Positions 24,645-34,322 are shown, counted from the first letter of the stretch. The stretch is DNA of 64,000 bases from Chloroflexota bacterium (GCA_014584575.1 JACTMP010000032.1:1-64000); one strand, 5' to 3'. The notes: generated from the letters alone by a model not told the origin. A program made the numbers and translations.

Positions 24645-25718
24645 TTATGCCTTCTTTTCGCTCAGCCGTTCGCCCAAAATACCCTGTGGCCGGAAGATGA
24701 GCACCAACACCAACATGGTAAACGCTATGGCATCCTTTAGCTGATTGGCGCCATCAATACCCAGCCCTTCCAATACCAGATTTGGTCCAATAGATTCGAT
24801 CACCCCCAGGAACAGACCCCCTATCATCGCGCCGGGAATGCTGCCAATACCACCCAAAACGGCCGCCGTAAATGCCTTAATACCGGGAATAAAACCCATA
24901 AAAAAGTACACACCTTGTGGCCGGTATAAGCCATTGATAACCCCCGCCGCCCCCGCCAGCATCCCGCCAATGGCAAAGGTGGAAAGAATGACCCGGTTAA
25001 TGTCAATCCCCATCAATGCGGCCACTTCTTTATCCTCAGACACGGCCCGCATAGATTTGCCCAACTTCGTGCGCTCCACTAGCCAGTACAGACCAGACAT
25101 CAGGATCAACGCGGCAATAAAAACCACGATCTGCACCACCGGGATGGTTATACTCCCGATGTTAAGTGTACCGCTTAACGCATTGACAGCCGGGTAAGAT
25201 TGAAAGCTGGAACCATAAAACCCACGGAAGGTATATTGCAGGAAAAAGGAAGCGCCAATCGCCGTGATCAACGGCACCAGGCGGGGCGCGCCGCGCAATG
25301 GCCGGTAGGCGATCCGCTCCAGCAGTACCGCCACCGACATTGAAATCAGCGCCGCAAAAGCCATGAGCAGCAAAATAGCCGGAAATGGATGATTATTCAA
25401 AAAACCAATACGATTGAAATAATTGGCCAGGAAAACAGTGGTAAATGCCCCCGCCATAAACACTTCCCCATGGGCAAAATTGATCATCAGCAAAATGCCG
25501 TACACCAGTGTATACCCCAGGGCAATGAGCGCATAAATGCTGCCCTGTGCCAGGCCGGAAATACTCAAACTAATCCAGGTATTGAGCGTATATTTGCCGG
25601 AAGTAAGTGTATTAAAAGCCCCCACCACAATGAGCAAAATAATGACAATGCGTAGCAACCACAAGAACGCATCTACCCACGAAACCCTGTCCAGCCAGCG
25701 CCCTATCTCTTCCCTCAT
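24645..25718 (-). CDS. livH: branched-chain amino-acid ABC permease LivH
   Basis: The 357-aa permease has the LivH pattern (SGLAQGSIYALIALGYTLVYGILLMINFAHGEVFMAGAF) and the EAA-like loop (VILSTFAIGGMLAGAAGVINGLY). The last segment GERLSEKKA is cytoplasmic. I choose ATG 25718 because GAGGTGG lies at a suitable distance; a frame from 25778 would cover the hairpin that follows livJ. Confidence 0.93.
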   Translation of the reverse strand: MREEIGRWLDRVSWVDAFLWLLRIVIILLIVVGAFNTLTSGKYTLNTWISLSISGLAQGSIYALIALGYTLVYGILLMINFAHGEVFMAGAFTTVFLANYFNRIGFLNNHPFPAILLLMAFAALISMSVAVLLERIAYRPLRGAPRLVPLITAIGASFFLQYTFRGFYGSSFQSYPAVNALSGTLNIGSITIPVVQIVVFIAALILMSGLYWLVERTKLGKSMRAVSEDKEVAALMGIDINRVILSTFAIGGMLAGAAGVINGLYRPQGVYFFMGFIPGIKAFTAAVLGGIGSIPGAMIGGLFLGVIESIGPNLVLEGLGIDGANQLKDAIAFTMLVLVLIFRPQGILGERLSEKKA

Positions 25719-25745
25719 ATAACCACCTCTTCCTCGATGTACAGA

Positions 25746-25775
25746 ATGAGCCAGGGGAATACTCCCCTGGCTCAT
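25746..25775 (-). terminator. hairpin between livJ and livH
   Basis: ATGAGCCAGGGGA (25746-25758) and TCCCCTGGCTCAT (25763-25775) form a perfect 13-bp stem with a 4-nt loop. It follows the binding-protein gene and may limit read-through so that livJ is expressed more than the permeases. Confidence 0.7.
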
Positions 25776-25826
25776 CATTGTTGTGGCATTATTTACCTGA
25801 AATCATCCCGTTTTCAGGAAAGATGA

Positions 25827-27050
25827 CTACGGCGTCCAGACCACTTCGGGTGGCCAGTTGCCACCGCTCACTTCGGCGTCACTGACGCGGTAAATGCCCA
25901 GCGCTTCGCCGGTGGCGCAGTCGCCCGTTTCATTACAGGCCAGCGTACCGGTGACGCCGCGGAAACCAGCGGTTGCCGTCACGGCATCGCGCAGCGCTTT
26001 ACGTGGCACCAGGATAGTGCCATCGTCGCCCTGGACGGCTACCTTTTCGATGGCATCCAGCAGGATGTTGGTGGCGTCATACGCATGAGCATGGAAACCA
26101 CTGGGGGGGGTGCCGCCAAACTTGCTATCCCATTTGGAGAGCAGTTGCTGGTAAGCATCGCCCTCTACATAGGGGCCAGACAGGTACATGCCCACGGCCG
26201 CCGGGCCGGTGTTGGTGGGGAAGCTGGCAGAGAGCAAACCATCGGCCCCAAACAGAGCCGTGTTCTCTAAACCGGCCACTTCTTTGGCCTGGGCGGCGAT
26301 GAAGTTGCCTTCCGGCTCAAAGATGGGGAAATAAAGGACATCGGGTGAATCAGCGCCAACGCTGGTGAGGATGGGGCGCATGTCGGTGTCGCCCACATTC
26401 ACCGCTCCCTGGAAGGTGACCGTACCGCCTAATTCCTGGAAGCGGGCGGCAAAAACGCCTTGCAGACCATCGGCGTAGGGGCTGCCATCATGGATGGTGG
26501 CGGCAGAGCGGGCGCCCAGTTCGTTGTAAGCATAGTCGGCGGCGACGCGGCCCTGGAACAGGTCATTGTGGGCGGTGCGGTAATAGCCAGGATGCCAGGT
26601 GCCGTTGGCGTCTGTAAGCGCCGGGGCGGTATTGGAGGGAGAGATCATCAACATGCCGGCTTCACTGATGATGGGTAGACCGGCGGTGGCTTCGCTGGAG
26701 CAGCTGGTGCCAATGATGCCCACAATCTGGGTATCGGCGGCGATCTTTTGGGCGGCCGTTTGCCCACCTTCGGCATTACAGCCGGTGTCTTCGCCGACCA
26801 GTTCAATGCTGTGGTCAAGCAGTGTGCCGCCACGATCATCAATGGCGATTTGAATGCCGCCACGCGAATCTTCACCCAGGAAGGCGGTGGCGCCGGAGAT
26901 GGTGAGCATGTAGGCAATGCGAATGGGGTCATCGGGACCGATGGTGACGCAGCCGATTTCGTCTTCACATTCTGGCGCGCTGCCGCCACAGGCGGACAGG
27001 GCCAACGTAAATAGCATGGCAGCTAACAGTAACAAGATAAATCGTTTCAT
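25827..27050 (-). CDS. livJ: branched-chain amino-acid-type substrate-binding lipoprotein
   Basis: The 407-aa protein starts with a lipoprotein signal (FILLLLAAMLFTLALSAC, lipid-bearing Cys21). It continues as a type I periplasmic-binding protein (PIRIAYMLTISGATAFLGEDSRGGIQIAIDDRGG, then VGIIGTSCSSEATAGLPII). It delivers the substrate to LivHMGF. Related proteins also bind urea, amides or aromatic compounds, so leucine/isoleucine/valine is the default guess only. The 176 nt upstream hold no second gene. Confidence 0.9.
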   Translation of the reverse strand: MKRFILLLLAAMLFTLALSACGGSAPECEDEIGCVTIGPDDPIRIAYMLTISGATAFLGEDSRGGIQIAIDDRGGTLLDHSIELVGEDTGCNAEGGQTAAQKIAADTQIVGIIGTSCSSEATAGLPIISEAGMLMISPSNTAPALTDANGTWHPGYYRTAHNDLFQGRVAADYAYNELGARSAATIHDGSPYADGLQGVFAARFQELGGTVTFQGAVNVGDTDMRPILTSVGADSPDVLYFPIFEPEGNFIAAQAKEVAGLENTALFGADGLLSASFPTNTGPAAVGMYLSGPYVEGDAYQQLLSKWDSKFGGTPPSGFHAHAYDATNILLDAIEKVAVQGDDGTILVPRKALRDAVTATAGFRGVTGTLACNETGDCATGEALGIYRVSDAEVSGGNWPPEVVWTP

Positions 27051-27226
27051 TGGGTTCTCCTCCTACAAGAGTGTTGTTGAAACTTGAAAAAATGGTTGTT
27101 GATTAACAGTGGACATTACTTCCGCTCTACATGCGGTTCAGGTATTGGTTATACTTTGTCTGCACCACCTCCTTCTTCCAGGTTTGAAAACGGGTTGAGG
27201 TATTATGAGATGAGGATTCTATTAAA

Positions 27227-27958
27227 TTATTGTGGGTTGTCAACTTCGGACACGGCCGTGTCCCCACCTGCCACCACTTTTTCCGGGATAGCATCCTCAA
27301 CCGTCTCTACAAATTCGCCCGTGCTCATAAAGATAACCCGCTCGGCGATGTTGGTGCAGCGGTCGCCAATACGCTCCAGATTGTGTCCCACCCATAACAG
27401 ATACATGGCCCGGCGAATATAGGCGCTGTCTTGCATCGCCAAAACGCTCTCCTGGTACAGTTTGCGATACTGTTTGTCCAGTTTATCATCCCGTTTTACC
27501 AGGTCGCGGGCAGCTATCGGGTTGTTGTTGACGTAAGCATCAATGCTCGTCTGCAACATCTTGCGCGCCTGTTTTTCCATCTTGGGTAATTTATGCAGCG
27601 ATTCAATTTCGCTCTCCCCTTCCAGGCGAGACACCAGCCGGGCAATGCCGGCGGCATGGTCGCCCATACGCTCCAATTCCACGGCGAGGTGAATGGCCGC
27701 AATGACAGTGCGCAAATCCCTGGCGGCCGGCGCCTGGGTAGCCAGAATGGTCAGGCACTCTTCTTCAATGCTATAACGCAGGCGGTTGATCTCATCATCG
27801 CCGGCCATTACTTGTTGCGCCAGGGTTGTATTGCGCTGGTAAAGGGCCAGCATAGCGTCGCCAATTGCCGTGTCTACCAGGCTGGCCATGCGCAGCACGT
27901 TCGTTTTGACATTGTTGAGTTCCTTGTCTAAGAGGGAACGGCCGGTTAAATAGGTCAT
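27227..27958 (-). CDS. phoU: phosphate-uptake regulator PhoU
   Basis: The 243-aa all-helical protein carries two PhoU repeats (LDKELNNVKTNVLRMASLVDTAIGDAMLALYQRN and MEKQARKMLQTSIDAYVNNNPIAARDLVKRDDKLD). The metal-binding EL..RMGDHAAGIARL and NLERIGDRCTNIAERV signatures are present. PhoU restrains the Pho response and Pst transport, but no pst or phoB/R gene is nearby. AAGGAG precedes ATG 27958; a longer frame runs into a short-word spacer (about 28000-28040). Confidence 0.93.
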   Translation of the reverse strand: MTYLTGRSLLDKELNNVKTNVLRMASLVDTAIGDAMLALYQRNTTLAQQVMAGDDEINRLRYSIEEECLTILATQAPAARDLRTVIAAIHLAVELERMGDHAAGIARLVSRLEGESEIESLHKLPKMEKQARKMLQTSIDAYVNNNPIAARDLVKRDDKLDKQYRKLYQESVLAMQDSAYIRRAMYLLWVGHNLERIGDRCTNIAERVIFMSTGEFVETVEDAIPEKVVAGGDTAVSEVDNPQ

Positions 27959-28095
27959 ACGTAACTCCTTTTGTGGGGCGGTTTTCAAAATTGCCCCACA
28001 AAAGTTAATTGTCAATGGGCAATGGGCAATTGTCAATGGATGAACGCCTGGAAGCGCCGGATAGGGAAGAGATAAAGGTGCTTATCGTCTAATAA

Positions 28096-28827
28096 TTACT
28101 GAGAACTTACTAATTCTGCCTCGTCTGCCAGCGCCCCGGCTTTTTGGTCAAAGGCGGCGCGGATGGCTTCATAGTCGGCAGCGGGAATTCTGGCCCGGCT
28201 TTGCTGCTTCAGGAAACCTTTGACTTTGGTGTAGTGCAGGGCCGGGATGGACGAGCCTTTGAGATCTAAATCTTTGATCCCTTTGGTGGTAAAGACGATG
28301 AGGGCGCCGATGGGTACTTCTTCTACCTGCGGCGCATTTTTTTGCAGGAAATGGGCGATGGCGGCAATGCTGTTTTCGGCTTCTCTGGTCGGGTTGCCCA
28401 GACCTTCCTGCCCAAAAAAGCGGCGCAGCCCCATGCCGGTTTGCCGCCATTTGTTGTCCTGCACACTAATTTTGCCACCTTGATATTTGGCGACCAGGAC
28501 GATGATGCCGGAGGGCAGCAGCAGTACGTGGGGGGCAGGCAGGATGTAGTGATAGATACGGCCGTCCTTGCCCACCTTTTCCAGCGCCTCATCCAACACC
28601 TGGTCGGGGCGGGGCCGGCGCACATAGCGCTGCGCCAGATAGATGCCCACCTGCGAGAGCATCCACCCCACCAACAGCGCCGCCAACTGCCAGTAAAAGA
28701 CCGTCTGTGGGTCGCCTACAAAAATCAACACCATGCCGCCGATCAGCGCGGCCATGCCGGTAAAACTGGCAACCTGGCCGATGGTACGGTAGCGGGCAAT
28801 TTTTTTGTCGTCGCGGATGATAACCAT
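28096..28827 (-). CDS. membrane protein with NERD-like domain
   Basis: The 243-aa protein has two N-terminal transmembrane helices (about residues 17-37 and 44-65). The soluble domain contains HVLLLPSGIIVLVAKYQGGKISVQDNKW, which resembles the NERD (nuclease-related) fold where a Lys after a strand is conserved. The usual acidic catalytic residues are not clear, so nuclease activity is uncertain. The neighbours phoU and fabF give no functional hint. Confidence 0.5.
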   Translation of the reverse strand: MVIIRDDKKIARYRTIGQVASFTGMAALIGGMVLIFVGDPQTVFYWQLAALLVGWMLSQVGIYLAQRYVRRPRPDQVLDEALEKVGKDGRIYHYILPAPHVLLLPSGIIVLVAKYQGGKISVQDNKWRQTGMGLRRFFGQEGLGNPTREAENSIAAIAHFLQKNAPQVEEVPIGALIVFTTKGIKDLDLKGSSIPALHYTKVKGFLKQQSRARIPAADYEAIRAAFDQKAGALADEAELVSSQ

Positions 28828-28845
28828 AAGATGTAATTGGGTAAC

Positions 28846-28900
28846 TGGGTAATTGCGTAATTGGGTAATTTACACAGTTACCCAATTACGCAATTACTCA
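28846..28900 (-). terminator. GGTAATTG-type hairpin at the end of fabF
   Basis: Arms 28846-28868 and 28878-28900 pair at 22 of 23 positions around a 9-nt loop. They are built from the word GGTAATTG. The fabF stop codon is the last triplet of the stem. Confidence 0.7.
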
Positions 28901-30175
28901 ATCACGATATTTTCCCACCACCAGACAGGCATTTTGCCCACCCAGGCCAAAGGAGTTGGAGAGGGCTATGTTAACTTCGGCCGGGCGCGGCGCATTGGGT
29001 ACGTAGTCCAGGTCACATTCCGGGTCGGGCGTTTCGTAGTTCCAGGTGGGTGGGATAAGGTCTTGATAGAGTGTGCAAATGCTCATAATCGCCTCAATTG
29101 CGCCCGCGCCGCCCATCAGATGCCCCAACACCGACTTGTTGCTGCTGACGGGGATTTCATAGGCGCGCTCGCCAAAGAGCCGTTTGATGGCCAGGGTTTC
29201 GGTGCTGTCGTTCATGGGGGTACCGGTGCCATGGGCGTTGATGTAACTCACGTCATGGGGTGTCAGGCCGCCATCTTCAATTGACCAGCGCATGGCGCGC
29301 ACCGCGCCGGCCGCATCCGGGTCTTGGGCGGCGACGTGAAAGGCATCGGAGGAGGAGGCGTGGCCGAGCAGTTCGGCGTAAATGTGCGGCGCGCGCCGCG
29401 CCAGGGCGTGGTCCAGCCGTTCAATGACCAACACGCCGGCGCCCTCGCTGAGAATGAAACCGTCACGGTCTTTGTCAAACGGCCGTGACGCCCTTTCTGG
29501 CGTGTCGTTAAATGCGCTAGACAACGCCTGCATCCGCCCAAAACCGACGACGGCGGCTTCAATAATCAACCCTTCCGCGCCGCCGCATACCACCACATCA
29601 GCACGGCCGTTGCGGATAAACTCCATCGCCTCGCCAATGGCCTGCGTGCCGGTGGCGCAGGCCGCGTTTACGGTAGCAATCGGCCCCTGCGTCTGCGCCA
29701 GCAGGCTGACGTGGTAAGAGGGCATATTGGGCAGGAAACCGGTCATGGCAAAGGGATTGACACGGCCGTACCCCTTCGCCTTCAACACTTCCCACTGCTC
29801 AAAGGCGACATCAATGCCGCCTACCCCCACGCCAATGGCCGTGCCGCCCCGCTCCGGGTCCGGCACTTTGCCATCGGGCAGGCCAGCGTCAGCTATCGCC
29901 TGCTGCGCGGCGGCTACGGTCAACTGCGAGACGCGGGACATACGCCGCGCTTCTTTGAAATCTATGTACTGTTTGGGGTCAAAATCTTTCACTTCCCCGG
30001 CCAGCGTCCACGGGTAAGGGGAAGCGTCAAACTGAGTGATGGGGCCGATCCCGGAACGGCCGTGAATCAGCCCCTCCCACGTCTCCGCCACCGAATGTCC
30101 CAGCGGCGTAATCGCCCCCATCCCCGTCACCACAATACGTGGCCGCCCTTTGGCGTCGTAATAGTTGATCTCCAT
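28898..30175 (-). CDS. fabF: beta-ketoacyl-ACP synthase II
   Basis: The 425-aa condensing enzyme has the catalytic triad in context: Cys in VNAACATGTQAIGEAM, His in INAHGTGTPMNDSTE and His in NKSVLGHLMGGAGAIE. The N-terminus RIVVTGMGAITPLGHSVAETW is typical. It extends acyl-ACP chains in fatty-acid synthesis. plsX lies upstream on the same strand, but acpP, fabD and fabG are not here. ATG 30175 follows GGAGAAAAGAGG. Confidence 0.95.
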   Translation of the reverse strand: MEINYYDAKGRPRIVVTGMGAITPLGHSVAETWEGLIHGRSGIGPITQFDASPYPWTLAGEVKDFDPKQYIDFKEARRMSRVSQLTVAAAQQAIADAGLPDGKVPDPERGGTAIGVGVGGIDVAFEQWEVLKAKGYGRVNPFAMTGFLPNMPSYHVSLLAQTQGPIATVNAACATGTQAIGEAMEFIRNGRADVVVCGGAEGLIIEAAVVGFGRMQALSSAFNDTPERASRPFDKDRDGFILSEGAGVLVIERLDHALARRAPHIYAELLGHASSSDAFHVAAQDPDAAGAVRAMRWSIEDGGLTPHDVSYINAHGTGTPMNDSTETLAIKRLFGERAYEIPVSSNKSVLGHLMGGAGAIEAIMSICTLYQDLIPPTWNYETPDPECDLDYVPNAPRPAEVNIALSNSFGLGGQNACLVVGKYRD

Positions 30176-30177
30176 TC

Positions 30178-30262
30178 CTCTTTTCTCCGGTAATTGGTTA
30201 TCAGTTAACGGCAATCGGTTGGTCACACTGATTACCGATTACCGTTCACCGATTACCAATTC
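30178..30262. repeat. ATTACCG/CGGTAAT short-word repeat between fabF and plsX
   Basis: Words such as CGGTAATTGGTTATCAG and ATTACCGATTACCGTTCACC alternate in both orientations. The plsX stop is embedded in it (30246). It can form a weak hairpin. Confidence 0.55.
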
Positions 30263-31241
30263 CTTCTTGAATAGTCATCACCACCCCACTCTGCACCACC
30301 AGCCGGGCCTGGCCGACCGCATGTTTGATCGCCAGCGCCCCGGAACGGCCGTGACCGATAATCACAACCCCTTGCACCCCCAACAGTGGCGCGCCGCCCA
30401 CTTCTTCCGGGTCTAGCTGCCGCCGCACGCGGGTAAAGGCCGGCCGCGCCAGCAGGCCGCCCAGGATGGTGCGTGGCCCGGCCATCATCTGCTCGCGGAT
30501 GGCGTCGGACATGTAGCTGGCGATGGCCTCCGATGTTTTCATGATCAAATTGCCGGAAAAACCGTCGGTGACGGCCACATCGGCCGCGCCGTTCATAAAC
30601 TCTTTGGGTTCAATGTTCCCCACGTAATTCAGGCCGCTGGCTTTGAGCAGCGCACCAGCCTCTTTCACCAGTTCCGTGCCCTTGCCCTCTTCTTCGCCAT
30701 TGGAAATGAGGCCGACACGTGGGTTTTCCACGCCATGCACCCGCGCCATGTAGATGCTGCCCATGATGCCAAATTGCAGCAGATACTCCGCTTTGCAGTC
30801 CGCATTTGCGCCGCTGTCAATGAGGAACGGCCGTTCCTTAATGGGAAAGACCACGCCCAGCCCCGGCCGTTTGACGCCGGGGATGCGCCCCAGCCCCACG
30901 CCGCGCAGGGTGGCAATGGCCAGCACCGCCCCGGTGTTCCCGGCGGTGACAAACGCATCCGCTTCGCCATCGCGCACCAGCCCCAGCCCCACGTGCATGG
31001 AGGAGCCGGGCAATCCTTTGACCACTTCGGAGGGTTTGGCGTCCATGGGCACGGCCGTCGCTGCATGGCGCACTTCAATCGGCAAATCGGCGGTATCCTG
31101 TTTTGCCAGTTCTGCTTCAATGAGCGCCTGGTCGCCCACCAGGATGATGGTCTCTTCAAATTCGCGGGCGGCCCACACCGCCCCGGCCACATCCGGTTCC
31201 GGCCGGTTATCGCTGCCCATCGCGTCTACCACAATTCGCAT
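30246..31241 (-). CDS. plsX: phosphate acyltransferase PlsX
   Basis: The 331-aa protein starts MRIVVDAMGSDNRPEPDV, the PlsX signature, and continues with FVTAGNTGAVLAIATL and the GANADCKAEYLLQFGIMGS segment. PlsX makes acyl-phosphate from acyl-ACP for phospholipid synthesis and is often next to fatty-acid genes, as here. I start at ATG 31241; a frame open further up passes through a perfect inverted repeat. Confidence 0.95.
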   Translation of the reverse strand: MRIVVDAMGSDNRPEPDVAGAVWAAREFEETIILVGDQALIEAELAKQDTADLPIEVRHAATAVPMDAKPSEVVKGLPGSSMHVGLGLVRDGEADAFVTAGNTGAVLAIATLRGVGLGRIPGVKRPGLGVVFPIKERPFLIDSGANADCKAEYLLQFGIMGSIYMARVHGVENPRVGLISNGEEEGKGTELVKEAGALLKASGLNYVGNIEPKEFMNGAADVAVTDGFSGNLIMKTSEAIASYMSDAIREQMMAGPRTILGGLLARPAFTRVRRQLDPEEVGGAPLLGVQGVVIIGHGRSGALAIKHAVGQARLVVQSGVVMTIQEGIGNR

Positions 31242-31257
31242 CTTTTGAACTCGTGAT

Positions 31258-31315
31258 GCGTGATACGTGATGCGTGACCAGAGAAACCTCACGGGTCACG
31301 CATCACGTATCACGC
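31258..31315. repeat. perfect 22-bp inverted repeat upstream of plsX
   Basis: Arms 31258-31279 and 31294-31315 are exact reverse complements with a 14-nt loop, built from the word CGTGATGCGTGATA. It lies 16 nt before the plsX ATG, in its presumed 5' UTR. Confidence 0.85.
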
Positions 31316-31374
31316 CTTGTCTGCAAATTGGGCGGATTCTATCGGCGGGGAATGGTTGGCGCAAATGGGGGATG

Positions 31375-31438
31375 GAGATTGAGAGACTCGGAGATTAGGA
31401 GATTGGGCGATCTCCTGATCTCTCAATCTCCTAATCTC
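31375..31438. repeat. GGAGATTGAGAG-type imperfect inverted repeat
   Basis: It uses the same words as the pheS-pheT hairpin (GGAGATTAGGAGATTG against CTCAATCTCCTAATC). It lies just after the sortase stop on the minus strand and may act as its terminator. Confidence 0.6.
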
Positions 31439-32387
31439 AAGAACCGTTGGTATCCGTAACCAGATCGGCAAAAACGACAATGCGGTGGGTGTTGATGCGG
31501 TAGGGGTAACAGGAGATGAGGGTGGCGCTGGCGTGGTTGGTGGGGGCCAGCACCTGTACGTCGGTCGGCTCCACAATCTCAATTTTGGTGACAACGTAAG
31601 TGTAGGCGCGCTGGTTGGTTTGCACCACAAATTCGTCGCCGGGGGAAAGCTGATCCAGATGTTGGAAAATCGCGCCGTAGATGTCATTGTGGGCGGCCAG
31701 CACCATATTGCCCACCTGCCCCGGCTGCGCCGAGCCGATGTGGTGGGCCACGCCGCGCTTCAACTGCTCCCAATCATATGCGCCGAGTACCACGGGGTGG
31801 TTGACGCCAATAGCTGGAATCTGAATGACCCGCGCCTGTTCCGGGCCGGGGGTGGGGATGGGCGGCGGCCGGTACGCCTGCAAGACGGGCAGCAGGTGGG
31901 CAGGAATATCGCCGGATTCGATTGGTTCGGGCGAGCGGCCTTCGATATAGCGGTGGCCGGTGGGCAACACCACCAGGTCAATTACCGGTGTAGGGGCGGC
32001 GGTGGGTAATGCCAGCCCAATGGCTTCCGCCTGTTGGGCGACCGCCAACTCCTGGTTGAGTTCGCGTTGGGTTGTCCACAGGTTGAACAGGACGTAGAGG
32101 AGGCCGATTACGGCCGTGACCTCCACCAGCAGCAGCAGCTTATTGGCCAGGCGGCGACCCAGACCAGGCGGGGGGGGCGTTGTGTGGGGGAAACCGGCCT
32201 GGAGCGCGGGCGAAGCTACCATTCCCTGGTGATCTGGCGCCGGCAAATGGGCCACCTCTACCACCCGCCCCATTTCGTGCAGCCGCCGCAGCCGCAGGCG
32301 GCGCTCTGTTCGTTTTTTGCGATAGAGTAGATGCTCTAACTCCTGTACTGATAGCTCTTCGATGGGCTGTTGTCCATTTCTTGCCAT
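31437..32387 (-). CDS. sortase-family transpeptidase
   Basis: The 316-aa protein has a cytoplasmic N-terminus of about 95 residues, one transmembrane helix (LLLLVEVTAVIGLLYVLFNLW), a proline-rich linker and a sortase domain. Catalytic residues are visible as His in VLAAHNDIYGAIF, Cys in ATLISCYPYR and Arg in NTHRIVVFA. The Cys motif is TLISC where TLxTC is usual. No LPxTG-type substrate is encoded in this window, so the target is unknown. Start ATG 32387. Confidence 0.88.
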   Translation of the reverse strand: MARNGQQPIEELSVQELEHLLYRKKRTERRLRLRRLHEMGRVVEVAHLPAPDHQGMVASPALQAGFPHTTPPPPGLGRRLANKLLLLVEVTAVIGLLYVLFNLWTTQRELNQELAVAQQAEAIGLALPTAAPTPVIDLVVLPTGHRYIEGRSPEPIESGDIPAHLLPVLQAYRPPPIPTPGPEQARVIQIPAIGVNHPVVLGAYDWEQLKRGVAHHIGSAQPGQVGNMVLAAHNDIYGAIFQHLDQLSPGDEFVVQTNQRAYTYVVTKIEIVEPTDVQVLAPTNHASATLISCYPYRINTHRIVVFADLVTDTNGS

Positions 32388-32458
32388 GCCCCAATAATAA
32401 TCCGCTTTCAACAATATGTAAAGTTGGACGTTGGGGCCGGGTAATGAGTTTGGGCGGG

Positions 32459-33355
32459 TTAACCGAGATGGGCCAGGGTCTCAAGCAAATGTTGTCGTAA
32501 GGGCTTGATCTGCCACAGATTGGAGATATGGCTGCCAGGGATGAGGCGCAACGGCCGTGCCTCAAACAGCGGCGCATGGTGTTCCTGGCGGAAAAAGAGG
32601 TCTTGCGTCCCCAAAAGCGGAAATACGTCAGCCTGTTCAATACGATGGTAATAAGCCGTAAAGTCCAGGTGTGCCAATAATTCGTCGTATGAAATAGTCA
32701 ACGGCCGTGCCACCAGACCCGCAATGTCCCAGATGGCCTGCCCCACATTGGGCGAAGAGAGCATGGGAATGACGGCCCGGCTGCGCTGGAAAATGCCCTC
32801 GTAGAGCAGGCTGGTAATCCCCCCCCAACTGACACCGGCTACCACCGTATAAGCCGCGCCCTGCCCGGTGAAAAACTCCTGCACCAGTTCCATCATGCGC
32901 AAGGAACCGGCGAACATCTGGTAAATACTTTGTAGGGATTGGAACCCTTTGTCCAGTGGGTCACGCCAGTTAGCATGATAGGGTGCTTGAATAAGTACAC
33001 GATGCATGGGCAGCGGAGGGGTGTGGCGGAGGCCAGACAGCCGCCGCCACGAACTATCATACGGATATTCACCCAACCCGTGATGGTAGATGAGCAGCGG
33101 CGCTTCCGGGTCGGCTGCCAGGTGGACTTTCACGCGACATTCCATTTCGCCAGAAGGGGTGTTCAGCCAGATAGGATGGACGCCGGGCGCTGCCAGTTGG
33201 GTCACGGCCGTTTTTACCCGATTTACCTCCGTCCCTGCCAGCACCGCTTCAAAGGAGAGCGCCGTCTGGTAGGAGCTTTCCAACGATGCGGGAATACGCC
33301 GGTTCATGGCGTGCAGGGCAACTTTATCGGCAAATTCGGCAAGATCCGGGCGCAT
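32459..33355 (-). CDS. alpha/beta hydrolase-fold protein
   Basis: The 298-aa protein has LLIYHHGLGEYPYDSSW (oxyanion loop), the nucleophile elbow VAGVSWGGITSLL and a late His in LIPGSHISNLWQ. Substrate and pathway are unknown. ATG 33355 is preferred over an ATG 27 nt upstream that overlaps a short GTGACAAGG repeat. Confidence 0.7.
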   Translation of the reverse strand: MRPDLAEFADKVALHAMNRRIPASLESSYQTALSFEAVLAGTEVNRVKTAVTQLAAPGVHPIWLNTPSGEMECRVKVHLAADPEAPLLIYHHGLGEYPYDSSWRRLSGLRHTPPLPMHRVLIQAPYHANWRDPLDKGFQSLQSIYQMFAGSLRMMELVQEFFTGQGAAYTVVAGVSWGGITSLLYEGIFQRSRAVIPMLSSPNVGQAIWDIAGLVARPLTISYDELLAHLDFTAYYHRIEQADVFPLLGTQDLFFRQEHHAPLFEARPLRLIPGSHISNLWQIKPLRQHLLETLAHLG

Positions 33356-33548
33356 GTTTTTGACCGGGTGACAAGGTGACATCTGACACGGTGATGGGGC
33401 ATCACCAGCAGGCAGCCATTGTCAAAATAAACCAGTATGACAGGTGGACTGTAGAGCAACGGCCGTGCCCCGGCAACTACCTATTACCCATTCCTCACAA
33501 ACGTTTTTACAACCTGCTCCCCAACTGGAAACGATATAAAATACGCGC

Positions 33549-34322
33549 ATGTTTACTCTCTACTCCTGGAACGTCAACGGCATCCGCGCCGCCCAAAACA
33601 AAGGTTTCCTCACCTGGCTGCACCAGACGCAGCCAGACATCCTCTGCCTGCAAGAGACCAAAGCCCACCCCGACCAGCTAGACGCGGCGCTGCGCCAGCC
33701 GGATGGCTACCATACGTATTGGGCCTTTGCGGAGAAGAAAGGGTACAGTGGCGTGGCCCTTTACAGCAAAACAGAACCACGCCAGGTGCAAATTGGCCTG
33801 GGCATCCCTGATTTTGACCGGGAAGGGCGCACCATTGTGGCTGAATACGACAATTTTGTGTTCATTGGCGCTTATTTTCCGAACGGGGGGCGGGATCACG
33901 GCCGTGTCCCCTTCAAAATGCAGTACAAAGCGGACTTCCTGGCCTATTGCAATGCGCTGCGGGCGCAGGGCAAAGCCGTTATCTTTTGTGGCGACGTGAA
34001 TACCTCGCACAAGGAAATTGACCTGGCCCGGCCCAAACAAAACCGCAAGATGACGGGCTTTTTGCCGGAGGAGTGCGCCTGGATTGATGAGGTGGTGGCC
34101 CACGGGTACATTGATACTTACCGCCACCGCTACCCAGATCAAACGGGGGCTTACACCTGGTGGACGGCTATCGGTGGGGCGCGGCAGCGAAACGTGGGTT
34201 GGCGGCTGGATTATTTCTTCATCAGCCCAGATTTGGCGGATTCAGTGGTGGAAGCCGCCATCCACCCGGACGTGTTGGGTTCAGATCACTGCCCCGTCAG
34301 CCTCACCCTAGATCTCGCCTGA
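33549..34322 (+). CDS. xthA: exodeoxyribonuclease III
   Basis: The 257-aa protein has the AP-endonuclease family motifs YSWNVNGIRAAQNKGFLTWL, ILCLQETKA, CGDVNTSHKEIDLARPKQN and LGSDHCPVSLTL. It would cut DNA at abasic sites during base-excision repair. A TATAAAAT box lies 7-16 nt before the ATG, so translation may be nearly leaderless. The neighbour on the opposite strand is another exonuclease. Confidence 0.95.
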   Translation: MFTLYSWNVNGIRAAQNKGFLTWLHQTQPDILCLQETKAHPDQLDAALRQPDGYHTYWAFAEKKGYSGVALYSKTEPRQVQIGLGIPDFDREGRTIVAEYDNFVFIGAYFPNGGRDHGRVPFKMQYKADFLAYCNALRAQGKAVIFCGDVNTSHKEIDLARPKQNRKMTGFLPEECAWIDEVVAHGYIDTYRHRYPDQTGAYTWWTAIGGARQRNVGWRLDYFFISPDLADSVVEAAIHPDVLGSDHCPVSLTLDLA

